A stretch of 64,000 nt of DNA, taken from contig NC_134117.1 in the NCBI RefSeq assembly GCF_040939455.1, forward strand, positions 28,699,501-28,763,500, in the 5' to 3' direction. Position 1 is the stretch's first letter. Every line of letters begins with the position of its first letter. Source of the DNA: Microcebus murinus. Its lineage: Eukaryota; Chordata; Mammalia; Primates; Cheirogaleidae. Positions 39,166 to 54,984 of the stretch are shown piece after piece. Under the pieces are notes generated by a model. It saw nothing but the letters and a program-made list of their open reading frames with translations. It ran no database searches and had not been told where the DNA came from. Position numbers and translations under genes: made by a program.

Positions 39166-39974
39166 AATAAAAACTTGTTAAAGGAATGAATCCTTATTTG
39201 GTAGAAACAAAGAAAGTCATGTAGAAAATACTAGTAAATATAGCATTAAAAATAATTAAAATGCATTTAAAAAAATTTTTAACAATATTTTAAGTCTTAT
39301 AAACCATAAGAACCTTTATTATAGTTGTATCTGTCAACATTCTTTTTTATAGGCTAAAGACTACTAATATTTTAAAAATAATAATATAATTTTGATACTG
39401 ATTTAACATGTAAAAAGGTGTTAGAAACAGGCATCAACTGAAGTCCAATAAAATCCTCAACTGTATTATACTTTGGTACCATTTCATTGTTTAGTGATTT
39501 TTAAAAATCAAACATTATGTGGCATAAACTGTACTTAAGTCCTTAGCCCTACATTCAATCATTTTATGTCAGACACTGAACAACTTATCTCTACTTAAAC
39601 TTCGTTTAATGTAATATATTCAGGCTACCTTCTAATATAAAGCAACACAGAGCAACTAACCTAGTCCCACAGTAATCTCTAACTGTGCCTAATTTATAAA
39701 TTAAACTTTATCATAGGTATGTACATATAGGAAAAAAATAGTATATATAGGGTTCAGTACCATCAGTGGTTTCAGGCATCCTCTTAAAGTCTTGGAATAT
39801 ATTTCCCCTCAGATACTGGGGGACTATTATATTTTCAAATACAAACAAAAATATAAGAACCTCTGGTATCTCAGGTACCAGGGGTTAGGATTTAACATAT
39901 TTTCTCAGGGGACACAATTCAACACACAACACAGACCTATTCAGTCTTTCTACTTCTCCTTACGTCAGTTTACG

Positions 39975-41110
39975 TAGCTGGTATCTTTCTAGGAATTTGC
40001 CTATTTCATCAAATTATCTGCTAGCAAAACATTGTTCAGAGCATTCCTCATACAATCCTTTTTATTTCTGATTTCTCTTATATCATTCATGATTAGTAAT
40101 CTGAGTCTTCTCTTTTCTTGATCAGCTCTAGATCAGGTTTATCAATTTTGTTGACCTTTCCAAAGAACCAACTTTTGACTTTAATTTTCTCTATCATTTT
40201 TCCTATACTGTTTCATTTATTTCTACTCTAATCTTTATTATTTGTCTTTCTGCTCATGTTGGGTTTGGCTTGCTCCTCTTTTTCTAGTGTCTTAATGTGA
40301 ACGATTACAATATTGATTTGAGAACTTTTTACACAGTCATTTATAAACAGCCTCCTAAGCACTGGTAACGTTTTGGTACGTTTTTTGTTTTAATTCATCT
40401 CAAACTTTTTCTTTTCTTTTTTTTTGAGACAATGTCTTGTTCTGTTACCCAGGCTAGAGTGTGGTGGTGTAATAATAGCTCACTATAGCCTTGAACTCCT
40501 GAGCTCAAGTGATCCTCTCGTCTCAGCCTCCCAAGTTGCTGGGACTACAGGCATGAGTCACTGTACCTGGCTTCAAAGTATTTTCTAATTTTGTGACTTC
40601 TTTTTTTAATCCATTCATTATTTAGAAATATGTCCTTTAATTTTGACATATTTGTGAATTCCCCACATTCCTGTTATTGATTTCTAATTTCATTTCACCA
40701 TGGTTGGAAAACATACTATGTATGACTTCAATCCTTTAAAATTTATTGTTTTATGGCCTAGCATTTGGTTTATCCTGGACAATGTTCCACTTACATTGGA
40801 GAAGAATGAATATTTTGCTTTTATTGGGTGGAGTGTTCTATAGATATCTGTTGGGCCTAATCGATTCATAATATTTTAAGTCTTCCACATCTTTGTTAAT
40901 CCTCTGCCTCAATGTTCTCTCCATTACTGAAAGTCAGAGATTGACATGTCTAACGATTATTGTTGCACTCTCTATTCCTACCTTCGATTCTGTTGGATTT
41001 TGCTTCACGCATTTCGAGGCTCTGTTTGTTGGGTGCATACATAAATATGTTTTCCTGATGGACAAGCCCTTTTAATATTAATTAGAAAATGTCCCTCTTT
41101 ATCTCTAGTT
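39975..41110 (-). repeat. L1 ORF2 fragment, antisense
   Basis: The reverse complement follows L1 ORF2: CCAAAGAACCAACTTTTGAC, CTCTAATCTTTATTATTTGT, GGTTTATCCTGGACAATGTT and GTGTTCTATAGATATCTGTT appear in the expected order. Stops and indels show it is dead. An Alu monomer sits inside at about 40406-40572. Confidence 0.9.
40406..40572 (-). repeat. Alu monomer inserted in the L1
   Basis: T-run, TTTGAGACAATGTCTTGTTC, one monomer, ending CACTGTACCTGGCT. It splits the L1 sequence at CATCTCAAA / TCAAAGTATTTTC. Confidence 0.85.
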
Positions 41111-43205
41111 CACTTAAGTCTATTTCACTGGCAGCATGTAGGTTCTGTTATCACTATTTGGAGGGTGCTACTTTGAGCATGAAGAGTTCCCCATCCATCA
41201 GGAATGATCGGTTTCATTCCTCCTAGGTGTTAGCCTTCACTAATTGTTAGTTGACTGTTCAACTGGTTTTTGCCACACCTTAGGGCATAAATTGCTCCAT
41301 AGTCTAATAAAATAAAAGTTGGTCCCTTTACAGAGGCAAAGTGTTGTCAGTGTTTGAGACTTGCTTCAACTGTAGGAGGGCTCGCAGCTGTCTCTCTTTC
41401 TGGTACTCTGTTAAACTTCTAACAGGTTTGTCATTTATTTCACTTGTAGCTACTAATGTAGAGCTATAGACTCCTAATTGTTCACAAAAGATCTTCACTG
41501 TTTTCAATACCTTTAGGCATGAGGTTTCCTAAATTCTGTTAAAAATACTCCCCTTGGGGAGAATTGTGGCGTTCTCCCTTTCTTTAGGCCTGCCCTTTCC
41601 CTTGGAAGAACCTTTGAATCACTGCACTGGAACTGGAGGATGGGATGATGATCTACTTCTCTTAAAGTGACATCTTTGCTCTATGAGCAAGGTGGTGGGT
41701 AAGGATGGTAGCCCACAATCATACTGACTTGTTTTCCCTTGCATGGAACCTCTGCCCTATAAATGAACTGGGGCTGGAGCAATCTGGCCCCAGTATTCTC
41801 AGCCTATCATGCCTGGGATAGATTTCCACTCTGAGTAAAAGCTGAGTGGGGGGAAAAGAGCCTCTGACTTCACCAGTCTAGAAGAGAGCAGAGAGCATCT
41901 GCAACACTAAGCCAGAGCATATGAAAGATGTCTACTGCCTGCCCTGGCCATTCAGAGTAGAGCTTCCCTTAAGCTGCGGTTAGGGAGGTGGATGGGAGCA
42001 GGTCACATGGCTCAAATACCACATACTCTTGCTGTTCTTACTCAAATTTGATAGATTTTTATGAGCAAATGTTTCTCCATTTGCTGAATGCCCTTAAGAT
42101 AGTGATTTCTAGAATTTATAAGATTATTTTAGGATAACTGTCACTAGCTAAATGGTTGTTTCATTTATTTGTTTTTATCCAGAACAATAACCAAAGATTA
42201 AAAACATAGCACAAAATCATATACTTTTTTCAGCTGCACCTGGTCACCACATTAAACATTTATAGTAACAATATATAAACAAAATATAGCTTATCCTCAC
42301 AGTATGTAGGTATACCAAAATAAAATGAACCAATAAAAACAAAAAAATTTATATGACATAGACCTAATCAAATAGTCAGGAGATAGGAGGTTAAAGAAAA
42401 CAATTCATGTCATCTTCCATCTCCCATATCTGAATTCTAAAAGGATCTATTACATATGGTATGCTAAATAGTAACAAGCAGATGTGAAATATTCTTCTAT
42501 AACTCAAAAACCATCGTTCTTCTTTGCATTTATTATTTTTACTTATTAAAGAACAAGTTGTTGGCCCAAAACTAAATAGGAATAAAGTTGAAGCTTTGAA
42601 CTGAAATTCACAATATCCCAGGGATTTGCTTCCTTCAGGATGCAGGAACTGGTCTACCTAGATTGGCTGGCCCATAGCCACAGGTGGTTCTGTTATAATC
42701 TACTGTGAGCTTCTTAAAAGCATATATGTCTAGAACAAAAACCCAGAGGCTTTTGATTCTATAGTTCTGGGAGCAGCAAGTAGCCATTATGTTTTTTAAA
42801 GACTCTCCTTAATAAACAACTGAAAAAAATGGGAGAGGGATGACAGTAGAAGAGCTTATAGCATTTCCTAAGAGTGACAGCACCATTAACTCAAAGGGTT
42901 TCCTGCATAGCTCTTTCATGGGCCTATGTGATTTACTTAATGAAATTCTGGCTTAAACTCTACATAATAAAACAGTATGAGTATCTCACACAGAGAACCA
43001 ATTTAAATATTATAAAGTCTATTATCATCATATTTTAATAACTGAACCCGGATTATTTTAAATATCACCTTTTTTTGCATCAAATAAGAGTTGTAATATT
43101 TAGAATTAAATCTTGATAAAACTGCGAAATTTGCTAAGGTGGACATCATAGTTCCTTTTTTCCTGAGCAAACACTTAGCAGAAAAAGTATATTAAAGAAA
43201 TGATA

Positions 43206-43379
43206 TAGGCCAGACATCGTGGCTCACATCTGTAATCCTAGCAATCTGGTAGGATCGCTCAACGTCAGAAGTTCAAAACCAGCCTGAACAAGAGTGAGAC
43301 CCCGTGTCTACTAAAAATAGAAATAAATTAATTGGCCAACTAATATATACAGAAAAAATTAGCAGGGCATGGTGGCAGT
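43206..43379 (+). repeat. Strepsirrhine-type Alu, 3'-truncated
   Basis: Left monomer plus the lemur-type linker (AATTGGCCAACTAATATATA), then only the first 20 or so bases of the right monomer. It ends abruptly at GGCATGGTGGCAG with no tail, so it was truncated by a later deletion. Confidence 0.88.
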
Positions 43380-43766
43380 GTTATCTTTTTGTCTTTTGAT
43401 CTTGTGAGTCTCCCCACCTCTAAATTGAAACCAACTCCATTTAAGCTGCTAAAATTCATATTAACTTCACCAGGAACTTACATTCTTTTACCTTGTATTC
43501 CTGTATACAAAAAAGGTCTTATCATTTACCCATAAAAATTAATAAGCTACAATCATCTATATTTTCATTTTTCTTAAAGTAAATATATTGCACAGAAAGC
43601 CTATAGGATTTTGCTTTTATAAGTAATCCTTATTTTTCTCATTCACTGGAAAACCTTGAAAAAGGCTACCTTCTCAGAAAGCTATAAATAAAAAGAGTAA
43701 AAACAAGCAGGATTCCCACTAATTCTAAGAGCTGCTAATCATTTGATACATTTCCCTTAAGCCTTT

Positions 43767-43769
<3 letters not shown>

Positions 43770-43805
<36 letters not shown>

Positions 43806-43806
43806 G
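43770..43806. repeat. (CA)n microsatellite
   Basis: About 31 bp of perfect CA repeats followed by TATATATG. Confidence 0.95.
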
Positions 43807-43821
43807 TGGAAAATTAATTTT

Positions 43822-44112
43822 GGCTGGGCACTGTGGCTAACACCTGTAATCCCAGCACTTTGGGAAGCTGACCTGGTAGGACTGTAAGGCCAGGAATTTA
43901 AGACCAGCCTGAGCAACACAGACACCATCTCTACAAAAAAAAAAGAAAAATTAGCTGGGCATGAGAGCAAGTGCCTATAGTTCCAACTACTCTGAAAGGC
44001 TGAGGCAGCATAATCTTGAGCCCAGGAGTTTGAGGCTGCAGTGAAGTATGACAATACCACCACATTTTAGTCCCAGGGAACTGAGTAAGACCCTGTCTCA
44101 AAAAAAAAAGCA
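43822..44112 (+). repeat. Old Alu dimer
   Basis: TGGCTGGGCACTGTGGCTAA through left monomer, short linker, right monomer and A-tail. It is diverged with a simple linker. A 112-codon antisense ORF here is purely Alu-derived. Confidence 0.88.
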
Positions 44113-45334
44113 GATACATTAATTATTTTAAAAAATTAAATCAGATTCATACTATAGATTTTTATCCCTTCTCAATTAGTATTAAATTAGAAGCATTTTT
44201 TATTATATCATTACACATTCTTCTCAAAAAACCCTTTATGTCTTAATAAATGTATCATAAATTTAACCATAATTTGCACTTAGACCAGTCTTTTAGTTAC
44301 TATACATTGTTTTAATGAATTTGTTCCAAATTCTCATTATTTCCTTAGGATAGATTACTAGAAGAGAAAGCATGGATCAAAAGAAACAATTTCTTCTTTT
44401 CCTGAAACATATACCCAAACTATTTTCTAATAAAAAGCTATTAAACTTTACATTTACATTCCCACTAGCAGTGTTAGGGGTACCATGTTGCCGTTCTTAC
44501 AGACACTGGATTTCAATGGTAAAAAATGTTTCTTCCATTGTTTCAATTTGTACTTCTCTGATTACTGAAGGATCAATATATTTCCATGGTTTATTGTTGT
44601 TCTTAGTTTTTTTTTCCCCTTTCCTATGAATTTACTGGAGGTAAACCAATAATTAACCAATAATTCTAGCAGCATTTACTGAATAATTCTTAATTTTCCA
44701 ACCAATGTTTAAGGGAACTTTTTATAAAATCATATACCAATGATGCTATGAAACAGTTTATTTCATTTTTGATATATTTTTCAAATCCACGAACAGTATC
44801 ATACTTTAAAAAATTATTATATAAGTATTAGTACTGAGGAAGGTAAATTCTCACTCATTATTTTAAAATGTCCTGGCTGTTCTAGCTTTATTCTTTCAGA
44901 TTATTTTTAAAATCACTTAGGGAATTCTTCTCTCCTCCAATCCCTATAGGTCTCCAAAGAAGACAATGTACTTTTGATCAGAATAACATTATACCTAGAA
45001 ATTAATTCAGGAAGAAGTAACATTCTTAAAATATTTGGTCTTCTATTTTGGGAACGGCTTTAAATTTATCCAAGTGGACTTTAATGGATTTCAATTAAGA
45101 TTCTGTACTTTATTCATGTAGTTCTCTTGTACTTATTACTTTACATTTTCATTATGAAAATGATTTTTCCTTTATTTTCTGACTGCTACTGCTGGTACAA
45201 ATGTATAAAAGAAGAGAGAGAAAGAAATTTAATTTTGTATACAGCTTTCAGAGGAAAGTATAGCTCATCTGTGTTCAGCTGCTATGTTCTTTGGTAGCCT
45301 CACCAGTTTGTGTCAATTCCCAATATCCTTTTAT

Positions 45335-45675
45335 ATTTTTTTTTTTTTTTTTTTTTGAGACAGAGTCTCACTTTGTTGCCCAGGCTAGAGTGAGTGCCGT
45401 GGCATCAGCCTAGCTCACAGCAACCTCAGACTCCTGGCTCAAGCGATCCTACTGCCTCAGCCTCCCGAGTAGCTGGGACTACAGGCATGCGCCACCATGC
45501 CCGGCTAATTTTTTCTGTATGTATTAGTTGGCCAATTAATTTTCTTTCTATTTATAGTAGAGACGGGGTCTCGCTCTTGTTCAGGCTGGTTTTGAACTCC
45601 TGACCTTGAGCAATCCACCCGCCTCGGCCTCCCAGAGTGCTAGGATTACAGGCGTGAGCCACCGCGACCGGCCCC
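45335..45675 (-). repeat. Strepsirrhine-type Alu, antisense, full length
   Basis: A long T-run, right monomer, lemur-type linker (ATTAGTTGGCCAATTAATTT), left monomer ending GCGTGAGCCACCGCGACCGG. Low divergence and a long pure tail suggest a young copy. It is flanked by similar AATCCTTTTA-like sequence. Confidence 0.93.
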
Positions 45676-45978
45676 CAAAATCCTTTTAAGGTAATTTCTT
45701 TTAAGGGAGCTGTGGAGGTAGCAGGAAGAGGCATAGAGAACAAGAGCTATAGAAGCTGCCAATGCTTTATGGTCTGACCATTTATCACCCAAAGTAGGGG
45801 AGGGGATATAATACTGAATGGGTTGAAATCTTCTCCAATACAAAAAGTTTTTATAATATTATAAATAATATTTGTAATAATATTACAAATATTTTATAAT
45901 ATGCCTGTTCATCACCTAATGTGATCTTTTAATACTTCTTATACGAATATCTTTTGTGTATGATAAAATATGGAATAT

Positions 45979-46215
45979 GTCTTAATCCATTCTGTGCTGC
46001 TATAACAAAATACCTGAGACTGGGTAATTTACAAAGAAAGGAAATTTATTTTCTCAAAGTTCTGGAGCCTGAAAATTCATGATGAAGGCACTGGCATTTG
46101 GTGTATGGTGAGGGCCTTCTTGTTGTATTCTCACATGTCAGAAGGCAGAAAGGCAAGAAAAAGTAAGCTAACCTAAGGCCACATGAAACCTTTTTTATAG
46201 GAACCTTAATTTCAT
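45979..46215 (-). repeat. MaLR (THE1/MST/MLT1-type) LTR fragment
   Basis: The plus strand reads as the reverse complement of the 3' end of a MaLR LTR: CTGCTATAACAAAATACCTG, ACTGGGTAATTTACAAAG. This is a solo, non-coding LTR remnant. The exact subfamily cannot be set by eye. Confidence 0.75.
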
Positions 46216-46803
46216 TAACATAGCAGAGTGTTTATTCTGTTTTTCTCTACAACTTAAAGTAGTTCTCTCTCTCTCTGAGCTACTAGAAATGCTTAAGAAA
46301 GACTCAAACTACTAGATTTCCAGATATAAAGAAAATAATCAAGACATAGTGGTGGTATTGGTGTAAGAATGGACATAGAGATCAGGGGCACAGAATACAG
46401 GCATACCTGATTTTATTGTACTTTGTAGATACTATTTTTTTGTTGTTTTTTACAAATTAAAGGTCTGTGGCAACCCTGGTGCCAAGAGGCCCAGCAAGCC
46501 TCTTGGCACCATTTTTCCAACAGCATGTATTCACTTTCTGTTTCTGCATCAGGTTTTGGTTAATTCTCACAATATTTCAAACTTTACATTATTATTATTT
46601 CATTATAGTGATCTGTGATAAGTGATATTTGCTGTTACCATTGTAATTGTTTTGGGGAGCCACAAACCACACCCATGGAAGATGGTTATGTGTGTCCCAA
46701 CTGCTCTATGAACTGGCTATTTCTCTGTCTCTCTTCCTCTCCTCTACCTCCCAATTCCCTGAGACACAACAGTATTGAAATTAGGCCAATTAATAACTCC
46801 ACA

Positions 46804-48480
<1,677 letters not shown>

Positions 48481-48779
48481 ATAAAACTTGAATGAATGAA
48501 GAATTGCTTCTTATGGATGAACAAAGAAAGTGGTTTCTTAGGATGGAATCTATTCCTGGTGAAAATGCTATAAACATTGTTGAAATGACAACAAAGGATT
48601 TAGAATATTATACAAACTTAGTCGATACAGCAGCAATAGAGTTAGAGAGGAATGACTCCAATTTTGAAAAAAAGTTATACTGTGGATAAAATGCTATCAA
48701 ACAGTATCATGTGCTACAGAGAAATCTTTCCTGAAAGAAAGAGTACTGGCACAGCAAACTTCAATGATGTCTTCTTTAA

Positions 48780-49170
48780 CCACTTCGGTACGAGCATCAA
48801 CTATAGTTGACAGCCACAGATGAACGCGCACAGCCGAGCGTCAACTACAGTCAATAGCTACAGATCAACCGAGCGTCGACTTTAGCCGACAGCCGTGAAA
48901 TGACTTTTCTAATTTTTCATTTATCAGAATAAAACTGTGAACATTTAAAAATAACATAATAAAAACATATATGTATATGTTACCTATTCTGATTTACATT
49001 ACAAGCAAAGCTGCCTGTAAAGTAAAACAAGCTTTCAGTGCTTTAAAGCTTTCCTCATCACATAAGAGCAAAATGGGTTCGTCGTCAATGCACAGCACAA
49101 ACTATCGTGCAGACTATGAGTGCCGGCTGTGGGCAAGGTTTCACGGCCAGTGAGCACCGTACCAAAGTGG
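48780..49170. mobile_element. Non-autonomous piggyBac-like MITE in the Tigger1
   Basis: The element is 391 bp, bounded by CCACTTCGGTACG on the left and the inverted CGTACCAAAGTGG on the right, and flanked by TTAA at 48776-48779 and 49171-49174. Removing it and one TTAA restores the Tigger1 sequence CTTCTTTAAGAAACTGCC, which proves the boundaries. The left end holds two to three imperfect copies of a 40-bp GC-rich subterminal unit (GAGCGTCAACTACAGTC and GAGCGTCGACTTTAGCC types). It has no ORF of note. TTAA targeting and clean TIRs identify the superfamily; the exact family (a known mouse-lemur npiggy or another) was not determined. Confidence 0.88.
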
Positions 49171-49589
49171 TTAAGAAACTGCCACAGCCACCCCAACTTT
49201 TAGCAACCACCACCCTGATCAGTCAGCGGCCATCCATATCAAGGCGAGACCATCCACCAGCAAAAATGAATGACTCACTACAGGCTCAGATGATTGTTAG
49301 CATTTTTTAGCAATAAAATATTTTTTAATTATGTACATTGTTTCTCTAGACACAATGCACACAAACACCAGCATAGCATAAATATAGCTTGTATATGCAC
49401 TGTAGACTACAGTATAATGTAAATATAGCTTTCATATGCACTGGGAAACCAAAAAATTCATGTGACTTGCTTTATGTGGCGTTTGCTTTATTAAAGTGGT
49501 CTGGAATCCAACTCACACTATCTCTGAGGTATGCCTGTAGAGTCCAGAAATATACTGACGTGTATGGTCAAATAATTTAACAACGGTGT

Positions 49590-50770
49590 TAAGGTAATTC
49601 AATGTGGGAAAAGACAGTCTTTTCAACAAATGGTGCTAGAAGAACTGGATTTTCATTTGGAATATAAAACCTCAACTCTCACACAACATAGAAAATTAAA
49701 CTAGAAAGGAATCAGAGATCAAAATATAACAGCTAATATCATTAAACTTCTAGAAGAAAACATTAGATTTTCTTTTACATCTGACACTGGATTAGGCAAA
49801 GATTTCTTGAACAGGATGTGAAAAAAACAATTTTAAGAGAAAAAGACTGATTAAAAAGAACTTCATTGTGATTAAAACTTCTGCTTTTCAAAAGACACAA
49901 TTAAGAAAAGGGCAAGCTATAGCCTGGGAGACATATTTGTATAACATATCTGACCATTTATACAGCATTTATACAGAATATATAAATATTTATTACAACT
50001 TAATAACATGCTTTTTAAAATGGGCAAAAATTCTTAATACAACATATAAAATATATAAATCGAAAGATGTTCAACATCACCAGTTACCAGGGAAATAAAA
50101 ATTAAAACCACAATGAAATACCACTACACATCCACTAAAATGTGAAAAAGATTGATAATACAAAGTATTGACAAGATGAGGAACACTGGAATTGTCTTAC
50201 ATTGCTGACGGAAATGGCTAAGTTACTTTGGTAAACAATATGGTAATATCTTACAAAGTTAAACATATACATGGCACACAACCCCTATAATTCCAATTCT
50301 AGATATTGATCCTAGAAAAATGAAAATATATGTTCACAAAAAGACATATATGAATAAGTCATAATAGTCAAAATATGAAAACATCTCAGAAGTCCATAAA
50401 AAAGTGAATGAGTAAAACAAACTGTGCCATATCCATGCTATGGAGGAACTACTTGGCAATAAAAGGGAACAAAAAATTACCACAGAAACAAGAATCAATC
50501 TCAAAAACTATGCTAAGTAAAATAAGTCAAACATAAAAGACTATATTTTATGATTCCCATTATTAAAAATTCTAGAAAAGGAAAAGCTAGTGTGAATGCA
50601 TGGATCTGGGGGTCTGGGAAAGCGACAGACTACAAAGTGGCACAAAGGCACATTCTGTCCCATGTCTTTCACTATGCCGGTGACTAAACAACTGTATGCA
50701 TTGAACAAAATACATCAAACTGTACACTTTGGATAAATTTTATTATATGTAAATATTACCCCAATTTTTA
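49590..50770 (+). repeat. L1 ORF2 3' end and 3' UTR fragment
   Basis: It follows the L1 order: AAAAGACAGTCTTTTCAACA, CAAATGGTGCTAGAAGAACT, AAATACCACTACACATCCAC, CTATGGAGGAACTACTTGGC. There are many stops. Confidence 0.88.
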
Positions 50771-50947
50771 AAAATCATTAAAACAAGTTCAAGGTATTAA
50801 AGATATTACTTTCAACTATTGAACTAATCACTTGAAATTTTAAAAAGTGATTTTTACTTGCATTTTCAGTGTCACAAAGAAATGTGATGCTTATTTTCAA
50901 ATGTTCATGTGAATATTTTTCCCCTAAATGGCAAGAATACTTTAAAG

Positions 50948-51162
50948 CAGGGATCCACAAACTTTTTAAACAGGGGGCCAGTTCACTGTCCCTCAGACCG
51001 TTGGAGGGCCGTTGGAGAGTGTGGTGCACATTCTACACATGTGCATTGTGGGCCCGGGACAAGTCTGCTAAGCAGGACAGGCAGTGGTGACAAAAACACC
51101 CAACAGGCCGGATAAAATGTCCTCAGCGGGGCGCATGTGACCTGCGGGCCATAGTTTGAGGT
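50948..51162. mobile_element. Non-autonomous hAT MITE with 8-bp duplication
   Basis: This 215-bp element starts CAGGGATCCACAAACTTTTT and ends CGGGCCATAGTTTGAGGT, and is flanked by the 8-bp direct repeat CTTTAAAG (50940-50947 and 51163-51170). The ends are inverted over about 15 bp, though the right end lacks the last bases (expected ACCCCTG). The interior has GGGGGCCAGTTCACTGTCCC and a GGCCGGATAAA motif typical of a hAT group I know from bats and lemurs. It has no coding capacity. Confidence 0.88.
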
Positions 51163-51749
51163 CTTTAAAGTAAAAACCTGCTTTAAAGTCAAAAACTTGT
51201 ACACTTTAATTTCCCTCCACTACTTTCACAGTATTCTGAAAGGACATACTGTCAGTGGCCATGAACTGATGGCATTTCACTATTTTTTGCTATATCCCAA
51301 AAATATAAGTCATGATAAATAGGCTGCTGACTATCGCCCAATGGCTGGTGTTTTGAAGCTGTATAAAGATCGGCCCAAAAAAGGGGGTAAACAAGCATCA
51401 GTAATTCCTCACCGAAGAAACCACACCTCTTTAGAAAGATGGATTCCAGTGTTGGAGCAGGAAAAGGACAAGATGACCCTAAAACACTGTATACAGAACA
51501 TAACAAAGTGCTCATAAAAAGACTGTACTTGTGAAAAGGATGTAGGAGGTGGCCTGACGGAGCTCCCACTGACAAAACCTGGGACACTGCCTGATAACCT
51601 ATTGAGTAGAGGAAGAATCCTAACTCCAAACTGATAGAAGAGAAGGGAAAGCTCTTAAGCTCTTCTTCACAGTGTAACACCAACTAAAAATGTAGAAAAT
51701 TCATCATTTTCCAACCACTGGAAAAGTAACTGATTTGGGCAAGAAACTA

Positions 51750-52930
<1,181 letters not shown>

Positions 52931-53098
52931 TATTATGTTAAATGAAAAAAAAATAAAAAGCTAAAAAAGAGTAGGTTGGATGAATGCTGGGCTCTACTTT
53001 TCTCCTACAAGCCAGATCTCCTTTGTCTCTCTTCCATAATCCCACTTGTCCTACCATTAAATTATATTTGCTTCTGTTTCAGGTTGCTGATATCTGAT

Positions 53099-53133
53099 AA
53101 TTTCCATATCCTAATAAGTAGGATATGGAAATT
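53099..53133. repeat. Perfect 15-bp inverted repeat with 5-nt loop
   Basis: AATTTCCATATCCTA (53099-53113), loop ATAAG, then its exact reverse complement (53119-53133). There is no mismatch, which is unusual in this otherwise unremarkable intron sequence. It is not part of a repeat I recognise. Confidence 0.9.
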
Positions 53134-53189
53134 AATGACTTTTAGGCATCTCTTAGTATTTTAAGGACCTGGTGAAGATACTAAAAACA

Positions 53190-53370
53190 GCGTAAGACAT
53201 TTTCCATCAAGAGCCACGGTAAATATTTTGGGTTTTACAGGCCACATAGTCTCTGTTGCATTATCTTCCTATTTTTTTCCCCATAACTCTTTAGCATGAG
53301 GATATTACATAAACAGGCCATAGGCTACATTTAGTGACAAGCCATAATTTGCTGTCCCCCAATAAAGAGA
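53190..53370. repeat. Old hAT-like fragment
   Basis: GGTAAATATTTTGGGTTTTA, CAGGCCACATAGTCTCTGTT and AGCCATAATTTGCTGTCCCC follow a hAT MITE pattern common in mammals. Both ends are eroded. Confidence 0.5.
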
Positions 53371-54984
53371 ACTGTTCAATTTCTCCAGGAACTGTAATAA
53401 AAGTGGCTCCACTGGTCCATGAAAGATATTATTGAACAAATAAAGCAACATTATATCTGCATGGAATTCAGTCCCTAGGGTGATAAACAGTTAATAAGTT
53501 TTAAATGATAAAGACCAACATTTTTTAAAGTTTCTTTTGTAACTCTAATATTTGTCATCTTATGGATTTAGGTGTCTTGGGTGGTAAGACTAGATGAGAA
53601 TGCTTACATAGTTACTTATTTTCTTTTTCAGAGATAAGACCTCAGGAAAGGAAATGGAAGACAGAATGACAAGTTTCATTAGGGAAGAGTAAGATGATCT
53701 AGATTTCAGAAGTGTGATACAGAACTGAAGGGACATTTTAAAGCCATTCTAGTCTAAACTCCTACTCTGTGCTTGGATTCTCCAAATTCAGTTAATATTG
53801 TTTTGATTTCATATCACAGAATTTAGAAAATATGGAAATTAAAAGCATGTGTATTCACACACGTTTTATATAATAATTATGTTAGAAAAGCCTCCCCAAG
53901 TAGATTATGAGCCTATAGCTACAGACATGTCTGCTACCCATGGCTTGCTGACATTTCAAGCAATGAGCTAGAAAAATCTGACAAGATGCAACTCATTGAT
54001 TTAAATGCCAGTTTTCTACATCTTATTATTTTAAATGCCAACAAGTTTTAGGAGAAATGGCTTTACTATTTTAAATGCCCATACACTGTAAGGTCAATTA
54101 TCTAACAGGAAACCTTACTTCACACTTCAATTATTGCTTTTTACATAAACAAAGTATGAATGGTGCTGTAAATATGTTAGTGTTACCTTCAATTTTGTTA
54201 AGCAAATCATCAAGTTAATGAATAGGAAAACAGCAAAGTTTGAAGCCTGGCTAAAAACAAAGAGTTAATACAGTATTCAAAATATACAACAAATCTACTA
54301 TGAATGACTCTTATCCGAGTATCTAATTGTTATTACTGTTTATGGAAATTAAGCCCAAAAGATAAGTAGCAAATGATTATTATTACTATTACACTTGTTA
54401 ATTCACCAGTATCTATAATGAGCATTTGCTGTAGATAGTTTTCTTGCATTATACAGGTACAATGATTAAAAACATCAAAGGACGAATGGAAACCACTCCT
54501 ACAGTCAATAGTAAGGGTTTCTTTACGTCTTTCACTGGTTGGAAATTCAAAGTTTATACTACCACCAATTTTCATCCACAGCCCACCCTTAATCAGAAAG
54601 CTTCCTGAATTTCTATATGCTCTCCATAATGATTATGGATGCCCTAGATGCTAAAGACCATTATAAATGCAAAGATTTCCAACTGCACATTTGAGGTAGC
54701 AGCATTATAAAGCCTGGCTGAGGGTAATTTTGTCGTTTCCTAAATTCATATAGCACTTTATACTATTCTGAAAGCATCAGTTTTATAACTTGTATTATAT
54801 TTATCTATTTCTTATCTCCTGCACTATATAAATTCCTTGAAAATAACATCTATGGCTAAAAACTTGTATCACTCATGGCACCTTTATTTTTCCCACAGTG
54901 ACTAGTGCTTTTGATGTAGTAAGAGGGAAATATATAGTTGTTGATTTTAATTTTAGAAATAAAGAACTGAAAAAGTTTTATTTA

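Noticed and set aside
43725..44119. Minus-strand ORFs of 112 and 62 codons
   Set aside because: Both are antisense Alu translation plus a CA repeat.
51252..51683. Minus-strand ORF of 143 codons
   Set aside because: No recognisable domain; it lies between old LINE and hAT repeats. It could be part of an unidentified repeat, so no gene call was made.
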